Assembly: GCA_016703005.1 (NCBI GenBank)
Contig: JADJCX010000031.1
Coordinates: 62,001 to 126,000 of the forward strand
Length of the DNA stretch: 64,000 nt
Source: Flavobacteriales bacterium
Lineage (GTDB): Bacteria; Bacteroidota; Bacteroidia; Flavobacteriales_F; PHOS-HE28
Direction: 5' to 3'
Below, piece after piece: positions 29,515-38,069 of the stretch. The number at the start of each line of letters is the position of its first letter. Within the stretch, counting starts at the first letter, position 1. The position numbers and the translations under genes are program-made. The notes under the pieces are model-generated. The model was not told the origin of the DNA and did no database searches. It was given only the letters and a program-made list of their open reading frames with translations.

Positions 29515-30748
29515 GTAAAGCGATCGTCAAACCCGATTACTGGCAGCACGACATGGTGCAAAGTGGCGAGCACAAGGAGCTCACCACACTGAACCTTGGC
29601 CCCACACACCCCGCTACACACGGCATTTTCCAGAACGTGCTCACCCTCGACGGTGAGGTGATCCAGAGTGCGGAACAGACCATTGGTTACATCCACCGCG
29701 CCTTCGAAAAGTTGGCGGAGCGTCGCCCGTTCTACCAGATCGCACCGCTCACGGACCGCATGAACTACTGTAGTGCTCCCATCAACAACATGGGTTGGCA
29801 CATGACGGTGGAAAAGCTCTGCGGCATTGAAACGCCGAAGCGGGTTGACTACCTGCGCATCATTGTGATGGAGCTGGCGCGCATTGCGGATCACGTGATC
29901 TGCAACAGCGTGATCGGCGTGGACACCGGCGCGCTGACCGGCTTCACGTACATCTTCCAGCAGCGCGAAGCCATCTACGAGATCTTCGAAGAGATCTGCG
30001 GCGCGCGCCTTACCACCAACATGGGCCGCATAGGCGGCTTCGAGCGCAACTTCAACGAAGCGGCGTGGGCAAAGCTGCGCCAGTTCATCAAGGTCTTCCC
30101 GGGCAAGTTGCAGGAGTTCGAGAACCTGCTGGTGCGCAACCGCATCTTCATGGACCGCACCATCAACTGCGGCCCCTTCAGCGCCGAGCGTGCATTGTCG
30201 TACGGCTTCACCGGCCCCAACCTGCGCGCTTGTGGTGTTGACTACGACGTGCGCGTGGCCGATCCGTACTGCTCTTACAACGACCTGGACTTCATCATTC
30301 CCGTTGGTGAGAGCGGCGACACATACGACCGCTTCATGGTGCGCAGCCAGGAGATGAAGGAAAGCCTGAGCATGATCCGCCAGTGCGTGGAAAAGCTGGA
30401 CAAGATGCCGGACAAGAAGACCTTCAGCGCCGAAGTGCCCGCGTGGGTGCTTCCGCCAAAGGAGGAGGTCTACAACCAGATGGAGGCCCTGATCTGGCAC
30501 TTCAAAATCGTGATGGGCGAGAGCAATGTGCCCGTTGGCGAAGTGTACCACTGCGTGGAAGGCGCCAATGGCGAACTCGGCTTCTATCTCGTGAGCGACG
30601 GTGGTCGCACACCTGCGCGATTGCACTTCCGCCGACCGTGCTTCATTTATTACCAAGCCTATCCGGAGATGATCAGGGCAGCATGTTGAGCGACGCGATC
30701 CTCACCATGAGCAGCATGAACGTGATCGCGGGCGAACTCGACGCGTGA
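29511..30748 (+). CDS. nuoD: NADH-quinone oxidoreductase subunit D, 3' frameshift
   Basis: A 49-kDa subunit forming the quinone pocket with NuoB, about 412 residues when repaired. Motifs are LNLGPTHPATHGIFQNVL (quinone-site His pair), GYIHRAFEKLAE, DRMNYCSAPINN and HFRRPCFIYYQAYPEM. The sequenced frame stops early after MIRAAC. Adding one G to the GGG at 30677-30679 restores the family ending GSMLSDAILTMSSMNVIAGE and a stop at 30746-30748, one base before nuoE. The break is therefore likely an error of the consensus, not a mutation. Confidence 0.96.
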
Positions 30749-30749
30749 G

Positions 30750-31307
30750 ATGGGAGCCACAGTGAAAGCCGTTACCGTTCGCGAAGGCACTCCACCGTTC
30801 GCTTTCAGCGAGGCCGCGCTGGCCGAGTGCCGTACCATCATCGCGCGCTACCCGGAAGGGAAAAGCAAGAGCGCATTGCTACCCATCCTGCACATTGCGC
30901 AGAGCGAGAACAATGGCTGGCTCAGCGTGAACGCCATGGACGCCGTGGCGCAAGTGCTGGGTATCCAGCACATCGAAGTGTACGAGGTGGCATCGTTCTA
31001 TTCGATGTTCAATCTGCATCCTGTCGGCACGTACCATTTGGAAGTGTGCCGCACTTCGCCATGCATGTTGCGCGGGGCGGATGACCTGATCACGCACTTG
31101 GAAAAGCGCCTCAACATCCACGTTGGCGAAACGACCAAGGATGGCATGTTCACGCTGAAAGCCGTGGAATGTCTCGGTGCATGCGGCTATGCGCCGATGC
31201 TGCAATGCGGTGCCAAATTCCACGAGCACCTGACGCCGGAGAAAGCCGATGCGCTGATCGAGCAGATGCGCGCCGAGAACAAACGCCAGAACTATACTGA
31301 CCGCTGA
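30750..31307 (+). CDS. nuoE: NADH-quinone oxidoreductase subunit E
   Basis: A 185-residue 24-kDa subunit with a thioredoxin-like fold and one [2Fe-2S] cluster. Ligands are CRTSPCMLRG (two Cys) and AVECLGACGYAPML (two Cys). A helical N-terminal part (EGKSKSALLPILHIAQSENN) is typical. The start ATG at 30750 is one base after the repaired nuoD stop, as expected for a tight operon. It is followed by an odd C-rich spacer instead of nuoF directly. Confidence 0.95.
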   Translation: MGATVKAVTVREGTPPFAFSEAALAECRTIIARYPEGKSKSALLPILHIAQSENNGWLSVNAMDAVAQVLGIQHIEVYEVASFYSMFNLHPVGTYHLEVCRTSPCMLRGADDLITHLEKRLNIHVGETTKDGMFTLKAVECLGACGYAPMLQCGAKFHEHLTPEKADALIEQMRAENKRQNYTDR

Positions 31308-31408
31308 GCCACAAGCCGGGGCCCCGGCCACGAGCCGCGGGCCCCCCCGGCCCCGGGCCCCCCCCAGCCCACCCTCGCCCAGCCCCCGGGGCCAAGCAAC
31401 CCACCAAG
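31308..31408. other. C-rich low-complexity spacer between nuoE and nuoF
   Basis: A 101-bp stretch with very few T residues on the plus strand and long C and G runs (cccccccgg, cccccccca). It is unlike every other junction of the cluster, which are 0-10 bp. It may be real low-complexity DNA or a local assembly error. Confidence 0.6.
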
Positions 31409-32764
31409 ATGGGCCGCAAACTTCTGCTCGAACACATCGGCAAGCCCGGCATCCGTGGGCTTGAAGGCTACCGCGCGAACGGAGGTTATCGCAGTGTGGA
31501 GAAAGCACTGAAGACCATGACACCAGAGGCCGTGGTGGATGAAGTGAAGAAGAGCGGATTGCGCGGTCGCGGTGGTGCGGGTTTCCCCACTGGTTTGAAG
31601 TGGAGCTTCCTCGCGAAGCCGCCCGGGGTGCCGCGCCACTTGGTGTGCAACGCCGACGAGAGCGAACCCGGCACGTTCAAGGACCGCTACCTCATGGAGT
31701 TCATTCCGCACCTGTTGGTGGAAGGGATGATCACCAGTAGTTTCGCACTGGGCGCCAACCTCAGTTACATCTACATCCGCGGCGAGTACTTCTACGTTGC
31801 GCGGATCCTGGAGCAAGCGATCGCCGAAGCGTATGCTGCGGGCTGGCTCGGCAAGAACATTCTCGGCAGCGGTTACGACCTCGACCTGCACGTGCATATA
31901 GGCGCGGGCGCCTACATCTGCGGCGAGGAAACGGCCCTACTGGAAAGTCTGGAAGGCAAACGTGGTAACCCACGCATCAAGCCGCCCTTCCCGGCGGTGA
32001 AAGGCTTGTGGGACCGCCCCACGGTGGTGAACAACGTGGAGACACTTGCGGCCGTGGTGCCGATCGTGAACGAAGGCGGCGAGGAATACGCCAAGCTCGG
32101 CATCGGCAAGAGCACCGGTACCAAGCTGATCAGCGCAGGTGGGCACATCAACAAGCCTGGCGTGTATGAGATCGACCTCAGTCTACCGGCCGAAGAGTTC
32201 CTGATGAGCGATGAGTACTGCGGCGGTATCAGTGGTGGCCGTCCGTTGAAGGCAGTGGTGCCCGGCGGTAGCAGCGTGCCCATCATCCCCGGCGAACTCT
32301 TCCTGAAGACCGCGAAAGGAGAGCCGCGCCTGATGAGCTACGAGAGTTTGAGCGACGGCGGTTTCGCCAGCGGCAGCATGCTCGGCAGTGGTGGTTTCTA
32401 TGCGTACAACGACACGGCGTGCATCGTGCGCAGCACTTGGAACCACACCCGTTTCTACCACCACGAGAGCTGCGGCCAATGCAGTCCGTGTCGGGAAGGC
32501 ACGGGCTGGATGGAGAAAGTGCTGCACCGCATAGAACACGGTGGCGGACATATGGAAGACATCGACCTGCTGTGGGACATGCAGCGGAAGATCGAAGGCA
32601 ACACCATCTGCCCGCTGGGCGATGCCGCTGCATGGCCAGTGGCTTCAGCCATCCGCCACTTCCGCGACGAGTTCGAGTTCCACGTGAAGTACCCGACGAA
32701 AGTCAAGGACCCGAACCACTTCGCCAAGGAGCCGTTCCGGAAGGAGGTGAAGATGTACGCGTAG
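31409..32764 (+). CDS. nuoF: NADH-quinone oxidoreductase subunit F
   Basis: A 451-residue 51-kDa subunit that binds NADH, FMN and cluster N3. Motifs are SGLRGRGGAGFPTGLKWSF (NADH/FMN glycine loop), CNADESEPGTFKDR, GAGAYICGEETALLESLEG and the cluster site ESCGQCSPCREG plus TICPLGDAAAWP. The start MGRKLLLEHIG is the first family-like Met. Its last 60 bp are duplicated at 33406-33465, after a toxin-antitoxin pair. The next complex I gene, nuoG, lies 18 kb away. Confidence 0.97.
   Translation: MGRKLLLEHIGKPGIRGLEGYRANGGYRSVEKALKTMTPEAVVDEVKKSGLRGRGGAGFPTGLKWSFLAKPPGVPRHLVCNADESEPGTFKDRYLMEFIPHLLVEGMITSSFALGANLSYIYIRGEYFYVARILEQAIAEAYAAGWLGKNILGSGYDLDLHVHIGAGAYICGEETALLESLEGKRGNPRIKPPFPAVKGLWDRPTVVNNVETLAAVVPIVNEGGEEYAKLGIGKSTGTKLISAGGHINKPGVYEIDLSLPAEEFLMSDEYCGGISGGRPLKAVVPGGSSVPIIPGELFLKTAKGEPRLMSYESLSDGGFASGSMLGSGGFYAYNDTACIVRSTWNHTRFYHHESCGQCSPCREGTGWMEKVLHRIEHGGGHMEDIDLLWDMQRKIEGNTICPLGDAAAWPVASAIRHFRDEFEFHVKYPTKVKDPNHFAKEPFRKEVKMYA
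32705..32764 (+). repeat. direct repeat copy 1: nuoF 3' end
   Basis: 60 bp covering the last codons and stop of nuoF. The second copy at 33406-33465 matches at 57 of 60 positions; the three differences cluster in cacTTCgcc versus cacCAAgcc. Confidence 0.9.
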
Positions 32765-32812
32765 AAGCCGTGTGTTAGGCGCAGGCCGACGAGCAGTTAC
32801 TTTAGCCACATT

Positions 32813-33010
32813 ATGCCAGCTAAAAAGCCCAAGGTGGCTGCGTCCGTGAAGACCACGGCCCGGCTTGCCCGGACGCGGAAGCCTGCTGCGCCGCGCGCAA
32901 AGCCCAAGCGTCGTGAACGCAAGGTGCTGGACGACCGCTCCTTGTTCGGTGCATTGCCCGGCATGGGCAAGTGGGCGTTGCCGTTGTTGAGGGCGATGCG
33001 CGATGAGTGA
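32813..33010 (+). CDS. antitoxin of PIN toxin-antitoxin pair 1
   Basis: A 65-residue very basic protein. The first 38 residues are Lys, Arg, Ala and Pro rich (MPAKKPKVAASVKTTARLAR). The last 25 (LFGALPGMGKWALPLLRAMRDE) form the likely toxin-binding tail. It overlaps the PIN toxin start by 8 bp, the usual antitoxin-first arrangement. The sequence resembles small Bacteroidota antitoxins by layout rather than by a named DNA-binding fold. A promoter-like TACTTTAG lies just upstream, so it may be transcribed apart from nuoF. Confidence 0.65.
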   Translation: MPAKKPKVAASVKTTARLARTRKPAAPRAKPKRRERKVLDDRSLFGALPGMGKWALPLLRAMRDE

Positions 33011-33371
33011 GAGGGCGTTGGTGGCGGACACCAGTGCGCTCATCCACTTCATGGAGGGCTATCCGCCAGCGGAGAAGCTGCTGCTCGGTGCAGCGGTGCA
33101 CATATCGGTGGTAACGGAGATCGAACTCCTTACGATGAGCGCTATCAAGCGGACCTCGGCGGAGGTGATCGAGCGCACGCTGGCGCAATGTTCCATCTGG
33201 GATGTTGGGCCCGCCATCAAAGACCATTGCATTCGGCTTCGCAGTGCGCACCGCCTGAAACTAGCGGACGCGCTGATCGCAGCTACCGCAGCCAGCCTCA
33301 GCCTGCCATTGGCCACATCGGACAAGGGCTTTGCGCGCCTCAAGGATGAGTTGGTGATCAAGTGGTTGTGA
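33003..33371 (+). CDS. VapC-like PIN-domain toxin, pair 1
   Basis: A 122-residue PIN-domain ribonuclease, usual length for VapC. Acidic metal-site residues are VADTSALIHFMEG (first Asp), VVTEIELLTMS (Glu) and LKLADALIAATAASLSLPLATSDKGF (two Asp). VapC toxins cleave tRNA or rRNA and are held off by the co-translated antitoxin. It sits in an insertion between nuoF and the rest of the complex I cluster. A duplicated piece of nuoF starts 34 bp after its stop. Confidence 0.88.
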   Translation: MSERALVADTSALIHFMEGYPPAEKLLLGAAVHISVVTEIELLTMSAIKRTSAEVIERTLAQCSIWDVGPAIKDHCIRLRSAHRLKLADALIAATAASLSLPLATSDKGFARLKDELVIKWL

Positions 33372-33405
33372 TCTCCTTCGCGCTTGCAAACTAAGTTCCC
33401 GGGGG

Positions 33406-33465
33406 AAGGACCCGAACCACCAAGCCAAGGAGCCGTTCCGGAAGGAGGTGAAGATGTACGCGTAG
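33406..33465 (+). repeat. direct repeat copy 2: duplicated nuoF 3' end
   Basis: A second copy of the last 60 bp of nuoF including its TAG, placed after the PIN toxin. Together with copy 1 it brackets a 701-bp unit (32765-33465), as expected for a target-site duplication or recombination scar. Confidence 0.9.
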
Positions 33466-33539
33466 TTCTTCCTCCATCTTTCCAACAACCGCTTGCCACC
33501 TGCTCGCAGCGGGGTACTTTGGTCGTTCGTTCCGCCGCG

Positions 33540-34299
33540 ATGATCTCTCTTGAACGCCTTTATTTCAGCTGGCTCCCCGATGCGGGACTCGTCCAGCTCA
33601 TCGCATTCCCGATGCTGCTGCTGGGGTTGCTATTGGTACTGCTGGAATTGCGCTATGCCCCCCTGATCGCGCGTGCCGAACGGTGGGTGCGGGAGAGCGG
33701 GCAACGCCTGCGCAACACCGATGTGCACGATGCGCTGGTGGGTTTCCGGCACCGGGAATGGACCCGAGAGGCGCGTGGGTGCGCTGTTCCTGCTGTTCCT
33801 CACGGGCCTGTTCCAGGCGCTTTACTTCATCATTATGATCAACAGCGTGCTAGCGTTCGTGGGCACATGGATCGCGCTCACCACGTTGGGCCTGTTGGCC
33901 CTGCGCTTCGGGCGTAGCCGTGATCAGATCGTGCGCATGGCCTGTCTCAGCATTGTCATGGGCACGTGCGTGCAGATACTGGCGGCATATGCCGTGGCGC
34001 ATGCGCTCTCGCGCATGGGTATGCGGGTGCTCGGCTTCTTCGATCGCACGGGTGGCCGGGCCGTCGGCCGCATCGGCCTCACGCTAAGCGCTTGCGGGTT
34101 GTTCGGTGAGGCGTACCAGCTACTGCGGATCAGCAACTTGGACTACTGGACCGTGATCGTACTTGCACCAGTGGCGTTGATCGCCGTGGTGTTCTTCATC
34201 AGCGGGTTGATGAAGCGTGCAACGGCAAGCACGGCGCCGGTGATCGCCAACGGCGGAGCGGTGGTGCTGAACGAGGGTGAAGTCGAGCAAGACGTGTAA
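33540..34299 (+). CDS. membrane protein of unknown function, frameshift
   Basis: About 253 residues when joined across a one-base shift near 33765 (HREWTRE / RRVGALFLL). Hydrophobic segments are AFPMLLLGLLLVLLEL, ALFLLFLTGLFQALYFIIMI, FVGTWIALTTLGLLAL, a fourth near IVMGTCVQILAAYAVAH, and VIVLAPVALIAVVFFIS near the end. No family was recognised. The start MISLERLYFSW follows a TACTTTGG promoter-like box. It is the first gene after the duplicated nuoF end. Confidence 0.6.
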
Positions 34300-34309
34300 G
34301 CGCTGTTGG

Positions 34310-35026
34310 CTACCGCGCCGCGATGCCGAACTTCACATACACTTCGGCGCTGATGGTGATGCGCGAGAAGCCCACACCGAGTTCCTGATAGTCGCTGCCC
34401 ACGTATCCGACGGAGAGCTCGTTCGCATACAACTGCCGCGTCTGCACGTTGCCCCTGAAGTCCGCGTCGGCTACTTCACGCACTTCCGTTGCTGCACCGG
34501 CTTTCTCACCGATGGCCTCCAGCAAGTAGTCCGCTTTTTCCTTGGCGGCTTTGATCGCCTTGATGCGCTGCTCGCGGCGCATTTGCACCTCCTTGCTGTG
34601 CGACACGTGGTGGATGAACGCATCCTCGATCTGCAAGCGGTCCAGTTCCAGGAACACCTTGCGCACCATCTCGGCATCGGCCACTTTCAGCATGTAGCCT
34701 TTGCGCGCGATCACATCATCGTCGCGGAATTTCTTGGGCACCAGATCGGCCATGGCGTCGCTGAGGGTGAGGTTGGCGCCGTCGATGCCCAAGGCCTTCA
34801 CGGCGTCCTTCAATTCCACTTCCTGTTTGTCCACGCTCACCTTGTCCTTGCCGCTGCCGCGCTCGCGCAGCTCAATGGAAATATGGATCTCATCGGGCAC
34901 CACTTGTATCTCGGCGCGACCGGTCACCTCGATATGCGGCGGCTCAACGGCCGCTGGTTGTGGCTGGGCCGCCAACGGCAACAGGGTTGAAAGGAAGAAG
35001 GCGAAGGGCAGAAAGGTGCGTTGCAT
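34310..35026 (-). CDS. SIMPL domain (DUF541) protein
   Basis: A 238-residue periplasmic or outer-membrane-associated protein with a signal peptide (MQRTFLPFAFFLSTLLPLAAQ). The SIMPL fold follows: PHIEVTGRAEIQVVPDEIHISIEL, then RKGYMLKVADAEMVRKV, KAAKEKADYLLEAIGEK and a final beta pair FSRITISAEVYVKF. Family members are oligomeric envelope proteins of unclear role, sometimes tied to oxidative stress. The start at 35026 is chosen over one 26 codons upstream because it opens the signal peptide. It is convergent with the membrane protein. Confidence 0.85.
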   Translation of the reverse strand: MQRTFLPFAFFLSTLLPLAAQPQPAAVEPPHIEVTGRAEIQVVPDEIHISIELRERGSGKDKVSVDKQEVELKDAVKALGIDGANLTLSDAMADLVPKKFRDDDVIARKGYMLKVADAEMVRKVFLELDRLQIEDAFIHHVSHSKEVQMRREQRIKAIKAAKEKADYLLEAIGEKAGAATEVREVADADFRGNVQTRQLYANELSVGYVGSDYQELGVGFSRITISAEVYVKFGIAAR

Positions 35027-35184
35027 GTACAGGGGAGTGGGGGTTGGGTTGTAAAAACGGAATGCGAGGTTGATCGGTGTGTTGTCGCTGCGCGACAAGT
35101 ACACGCGAGGGGGAGATGGGTTCAGCGGACGCCGATGGCCGATCCTGATGCATCTTGGTGGTCGGATACGCCAAGCCCACCAAC

Positions 35185-36811
35185 ATGAAAAGTTGCCTGA
35201 ACACTCCCTTGAGCATCGCTGCCGCAGTGTTCCTTCAATTGCATGTGGTTGCCCAAACGGAGTACCAAGAGTTCATTTCGGCACCGGGCGGTGATTCGCT
35301 CACTCAGGCGTTTCTTTACAAAACACCGGAGGGAGGGGCTTTCTTTGGTTGTGGGATGTCACAGGTGACCGCAAACTCATCCGGGTGGATGCTGCTGGCG
35401 TACCACAATGGACAAAGACATTGCTTCCTCCGCGAATCCAGCCGTTCCGATCCATGGAACCTTCGCCCCAACGCCGGACAATGGCTTGATCTTTTGCACT
35501 TGGGGCCTATTAGAGGAGGTGAGCCCAGACAGTGCGCTCGGCCATTGGGTCGCAATGAACTCAATTCTGCAGGACAAATAGAGTGGACGCGGCAAATTGC
35601 CGCACCGTGCATGACCAACCAGAACGGTTGGCAATGGATGAACAACGTGCATGTTTTACCGGATGGTGCCGTATTGATTGCCTCGGGATGGTTTGAGAGC
35701 CCAGGGCAAGATCGAGTTCATGTGATCAAGCTCGATAGTGATGGTCTGCCGCTTTGGTCATTCACTCGACAAGACGGGATACCCGGATCACCACCCCTGA
35801 TACTCACACGGCACTTTTGCCTGACGGTAGTCTCATCATTGCGTCCCAAGACCACCAACGGAACAGAATCCTTGGACATCATGAAGATCGCCGCGAACGG
35901 CCAGATGCTTTGGCACAAGCACCACATAATGAATAATGCCCCATGGGGTGTTGGCTGGACGGGATGGTTGTCCACCCAGAGGCAACTTCGCGGTAGTGGG
36001 GACTCGCCATACACTTCAACTGCATTACGATTTCATCCTGTGGTTCACCCCAGACGGTGAACTCTATCGCCATCAATTGACGCGATGACCCAGTACGGAA
36101 GCCTAGCCGAGTGGAATAGCGATGGCATCTGGAAGGAAACACAGGGTGCAGACGCCTTGTTGGATTCAACAGGCAGTTCGGTCGCGCCCTGGGTTTCGTT
36201 TGGAGTCTCCAGGTTCGTTCAGGGGGGCAGGTGCACACCTTGGGAGCAACCGCAGTACATATTGAACCGGATTCGGTCTGGATGGCGGGCATCTACCAAA
36301 AGGTCACAACCCAGCTCGGCTATACCGAAAAGCGCCCATTCCTTATGCGATCCGCAATAGACCCCTTGAGCGGTTGCCGCCTGGTGCCAACAGCCCTGCG
36401 CCAGTAAACTACATCGACGTACCGGACTCGTTGATGACCATCACCACCGACGGTCCTGCGCTGCCGGGGCCCGCAACATATGTCGATACCGCTGTGGTCC
36501 TCGTGGATCTTCCTCTCCCCACCACCTACGACTTCTGCTCCATCGTCAGTGTGGACGAAATAGAACCAACATCCGATGCCGTCCACCTCTGGCCCGACCC
36601 GGTGGCGCAAGGCTTGGCACTCAACATTCAAAGCACCATAGCGGCAGACCTTACCATCTTCGATACACGCGGACGCGTGGCCCTGCGCAACAACGAACTG
36701 CTTGCAACGCGCGTGGTGAATACGGCGTCGCTTGCTAAAGGGACATACATGGCCGTAGGGTGCGACAAGAAAGGCGTGCGACTATGGTCGCGGCCGTTTG
36801 TGGTGCTGTGA
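35185..36811 (+). CDS. T9SS-sorted secreted protein, several frameshifts
   Basis: About 540 residues in pieces. A signal peptide (MKSCLNTPLSIAAAVFLQLHVVAQ) is followed by beta-propeller-like repeats of the type GAVLIASGWFESPG, VIKLDSDGLPLWSF and IMKIAANGQMLWHK, common in secreted Bacteroidota proteins. The end (DAVHLWPDPVAQGLALNI, then FDTRGRVALRNN, SLAKGTYMAV) is a type-A sorting domain. Frames change near 35500, 35800, 36000 and 36350. It is either badly sequenced or decaying. It ends at a bidirectional terminator shared with the GNAT gene. Confidence 0.65.
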
Positions 36812-36830
36812 TCGCAAGCCCCCAACAAGC

Positions 36831-36856
36831 AACAGCCCCGACATGTCGGGGCTGTT
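36831..36856. terminator. bidirectional hairpin terminator
   Basis: AACAGCCCCGACA (36831-36843) followed directly by TGTCGGGGCTGTT (36844-36856): a perfect 26-bp palindrome between two convergent genes, followed by caacttcataaa. Confidence 0.8.
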
Positions 36857-36878
36857 CAACTTCATAAAAGTCCGTGTA

Positions 36879-37682
36879 CTACAACCCGTACTCCAGCGCG
36901 CTGAACGGATGCGCGAAGACCATCTCGGGGCGGTAGGTGGGCAGGGCGCCGTGTACCATGCGCATGCCTGCGGGTTGCACGGCGTACTTGCGCTCCACCA
37001 GGTGCGCGTGCGCGGCGGCGTTGCCTTCGGGTATGATGATGTAGTCCTGCGTAGGGAAGTGCCAGCGCTGCAGCTCCAAGCCCACGGCGGGATCATCGGC
37101 GATGATGAGCCCGTGGCCGCTCAAGGCCAATGAAAAGCCGTTGACACGTCGGGCGTTCTCGTACACGCGGCCCAGGTAGTAGTGCTCCAACAAATACGTG
37201 GTGCGGTCCTCGCCGGTGGCGCGCTTGTCCATGTGCAGCACGCTGAGGTTGTGTTGTGGTTCGAAGTGTACCACCTCATCGAGCGTGGCCTGGTAGAACT
37301 TGCCGCCGCTGTAATGCAGGTAGGCGCCTTGCTCCACGAAACCGAGATCGCTCCACGGCGCGATGTGCTCGCTGCGCACTTGCGCGGTGATGGTGGTGCA
37401 GCCCGCTTCGTGCAATTCCTTCATCAACGCATCCACCAACGTGCGCGGCATGGCCGTGGTGCGTTGGTTGCCGGCCAGGATGAGATCGGTGATCCACGCG
37501 CTATCGCCGAAGCGCACGGCCGCTGCCCAGCCGAATACGCGCTCCGGATCCGACGCGCACACCGTGTGCGCGTATGGCGTGCTCACCAACCACCGCATGC
37601 GGCCCAGCAACTCGTGCTCGCGCACCGGGTGCAGCGCGGCGCAAACCTCGAAGTCGATGGGTTGGAGGGCGGTGAGTTGCAT
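36879..37682 (-). CDS. GNAT-family acetyltransferase with C-terminal extra domain
   Basis: A 267-residue protein. The N-terminal half is a GNAT fold (VFGWAAAVRFGDSAWITDLIL, then TLVDALMKELHEAGCTTITAQV, LGFVEQGAYLHYSG). The acetyl-CoA loop is not the classic R-x-x-G-x-G/A; it reads AGNQRTTAMPRTL. The C-terminal half, ending MVHGALPTYRPEMVFAHPFSAL, resembles the second domain of YitH-type acetyltransferases (Acetyltransf_18). The substrate is unknown. It is single, convergent with the T9SS gene. Confidence 0.75.
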   Translation of the reverse strand: MQLTALQPIDFEVCAALHPVREHELLGRMRWLVSTPYAHTVCASDPERVFGWAAAVRFGDSAWITDLILAGNQRTTAMPRTLVDALMKELHEAGCTTITAQVRSEHIAPWSDLGFVEQGAYLHYSGGKFYQATLDEVVHFEPQHNLSVLHMDKRATGEDRTTYLLEHYYLGRVYENARRVNGFSLALSGHGLIIADDPAVGLELQRWHFPTQDYIIIPEGNAAAHAHLVERKYAVQPAGMRMVHGALPTYRPEMVFAHPFSALEYGL

Positions 37683-37789
37683 GGGGTCCGTTGCTGAAAA
37701 ACTACGAGGGGGCTAGTACGCGGATGGGGCGTGGTTCGTTGCGGGAATGGTGAACGATCATTTTCGCCGCAGGTCGATCGGTTGTGAGC

Positions 37790-37845
37790 GAGGCTGGCCA
37801 GAGGCCCTGGACTGAAGACGCACTCGACCGGAGCCGAGCGCGTGC
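37790..37845. repeat. imperfect direct repeat, copy A
   Basis: About 57 bp starting gaggctggccagaggccctg and ending gagcgcgtg. The second copy is at 37966-38022. The gap 37683-38069 has no gene; it holds these two copies and the hairpin between them. Confidence 0.65.
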
Positions 37846-37914
37846 ACGACGATCACAAGTACATCATCGACTCTGTCGCCTCCGCGGTTGAACCAAGGAA
37901 GCGCGGCACGGACG

Positions 37915-37944
37915 GATAGGCAAGCACTTCGGTGCTTGCCTATC
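37915..37944. terminator. UUCG-capped hairpin, possible terminator of a small RNA
   Basis: GATAGGCAAGCAC (37915-37927), loop TTCG, GTGCTTGCCTATC (37932-37944): a perfect 13-bp stem with a cUUCGg tetraloop, then gccgtttt. No coding gene ends just upstream on either strand. Confidence 0.6.
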
Positions 37945-37965
37945 GCCGTTTTAGGGCTGCACAAA

Positions 37966-38022
37966 GAGGCGGGCCAGAGGCCCTGGACCGAAGGTGCACT
38001 CTGGAAAGACCCGAGCGCGTGA
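37966..38022. repeat. imperfect direct repeat, copy B
   Basis: Starts gaggcgggccagaggccctg and ends gagcgcgtga; roughly 80% like copy A by eye, 176 bp downstream in the same orientation. Confidence 0.65.
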
Positions 38023-38069
38023 ACAGGCTAGAAAATGGCTGTGGGAAGCTCACCCCTATAGGCACGGGA

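Noticed and set aside
29457..30656. 399-codon open frame antisense to nuoD
   Set aside because: It is a codon-bias shadow of a high-GC gene; it has His/Val-rich composition, no family match and sits exactly on nuoD.
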